Shown here piece by piece: positions 29,824 through 29,840 of a DNA stretch of 29,840 nucleotides. Origin of the DNA: CG2-30-36-39 sp964433225. GTDB lineage: Bacteria; Patescibacteriota; Microgenomatia; UBA1400; PJMF01. The position numbers were made by a program, and so were the translations under genes. The notes beneath the pieces are model-generated. The model was not told where the DNA came from. It saw only the letters and a list, made by a program, of their open reading frames with translations, and did no database searches. Location: NCBI GenBank assembly GCA_964433225.1, contig CAYSQA010000009.1, forward strand, positions 1 through 29,840. Reading direction: 5' to 3'. Each line of letters opens with the position of its first letter. The stretch's first letter is position 1.

Positions 29824-29840
29824 AACAATTGGTGGTGAAC

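Noticed and set aside
1..29840. CRISPR array, insertion sequence, prophage or recoded TGA
   Set aside because: No regularly spaced repeats, transposase, integrase or phage genes were seen, and TGA ends genes at expected places.

Overview
The window is a densely packed, AT-rich bacterial segment with short intergenic gaps and many ATGA-type overlaps. Its gene set fits a small-genome bacterium of the Candidate Phyla Radiation (Patescibacteria). The grounds are a short proline-tRNA ligase without an editing insert, a split transketolase next to a lactate dehydrogenase, a SecA with an extra insert, GatCAB for indirect tRNA amidation, and several small conserved proteins of unknown role. Genes end in TGA, TAA and TAG and TGA behaves as a stop, so the recoded Gracilibacteria/SR1 code is unlikely. 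The exact lineage cannot be fixed because no rRNA gene lies inside the window.

Layout: 1-5466 (+) holds the end of a metallophosphoesterase, secA, an RBBP9/YdeN-like hydrolase, mutM and a NUDIX hydrolase. A long stem-loop (5486-5595) separates it from a large minus-strand block (16717 down to 5627): lemA, htpX, gatC, a small membrane protein, gatA, gatB, dnaE, the two transketolase halves and ldh. From 16792 to 17266 there is a tRNA-Asp followed by a hairpin-rich stretch that repeats the tRNA 3' end. Then come a divergent pair (histidine phosphatase on -, coiled-coil protein on +) and a minus-strand series: rpsU, a HIT protein, a DHH-like phosphoesterase, a possible small RNA or attenuator, a DUF4258-like protein, proS, typA, prs, a 312-residue unknown protein and a membrane protein. 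The right end (+) carries a carboxymuconolactone decarboxylase/AhpD-like protein, a GGDEF protein and a cytidylate-kinase-like protein. Among and after them are tRNA-Lys and tRNA-Arg (on -) and a Leu-Leu-Gly-Val-Phe tRNA group. The window closes with a strong promoter and a boxA-like sequence that point to an rRNA operon just beyond the edge.

Functionally this is mostly core machinery: protein export (SecA), quality control (LemA/HtpX), replication (DnaE), oxidised-base repair and probable pool cleansing (MutM, NUDIX), translation (GatCAB, ProRS, bS21, TypA, eight tRNAs), PRPP supply (Prs, transketolase) and fermentative redox balance (LDH).

The most interesting pattern is regulatory. At least seven genes have a near-consensus -10 hexamer ending only 7-11 bases before the start codon and no Shine-Dalgarno sequence, which predicts leaderless or nearly leaderless mRNAs. 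Others (rpsU, lemA, typA, the coiled-coil gene, the AhpD-like gene) have clear Shine-Dalgarno sequences. Other points to check are a possible ~150-nt RNA at 20324-20475, an NADP-type motif in the lactate dehydrogenase, and inverted repeats laid over promoters. I saw no CRISPR array, insertion sequence or phage gene.
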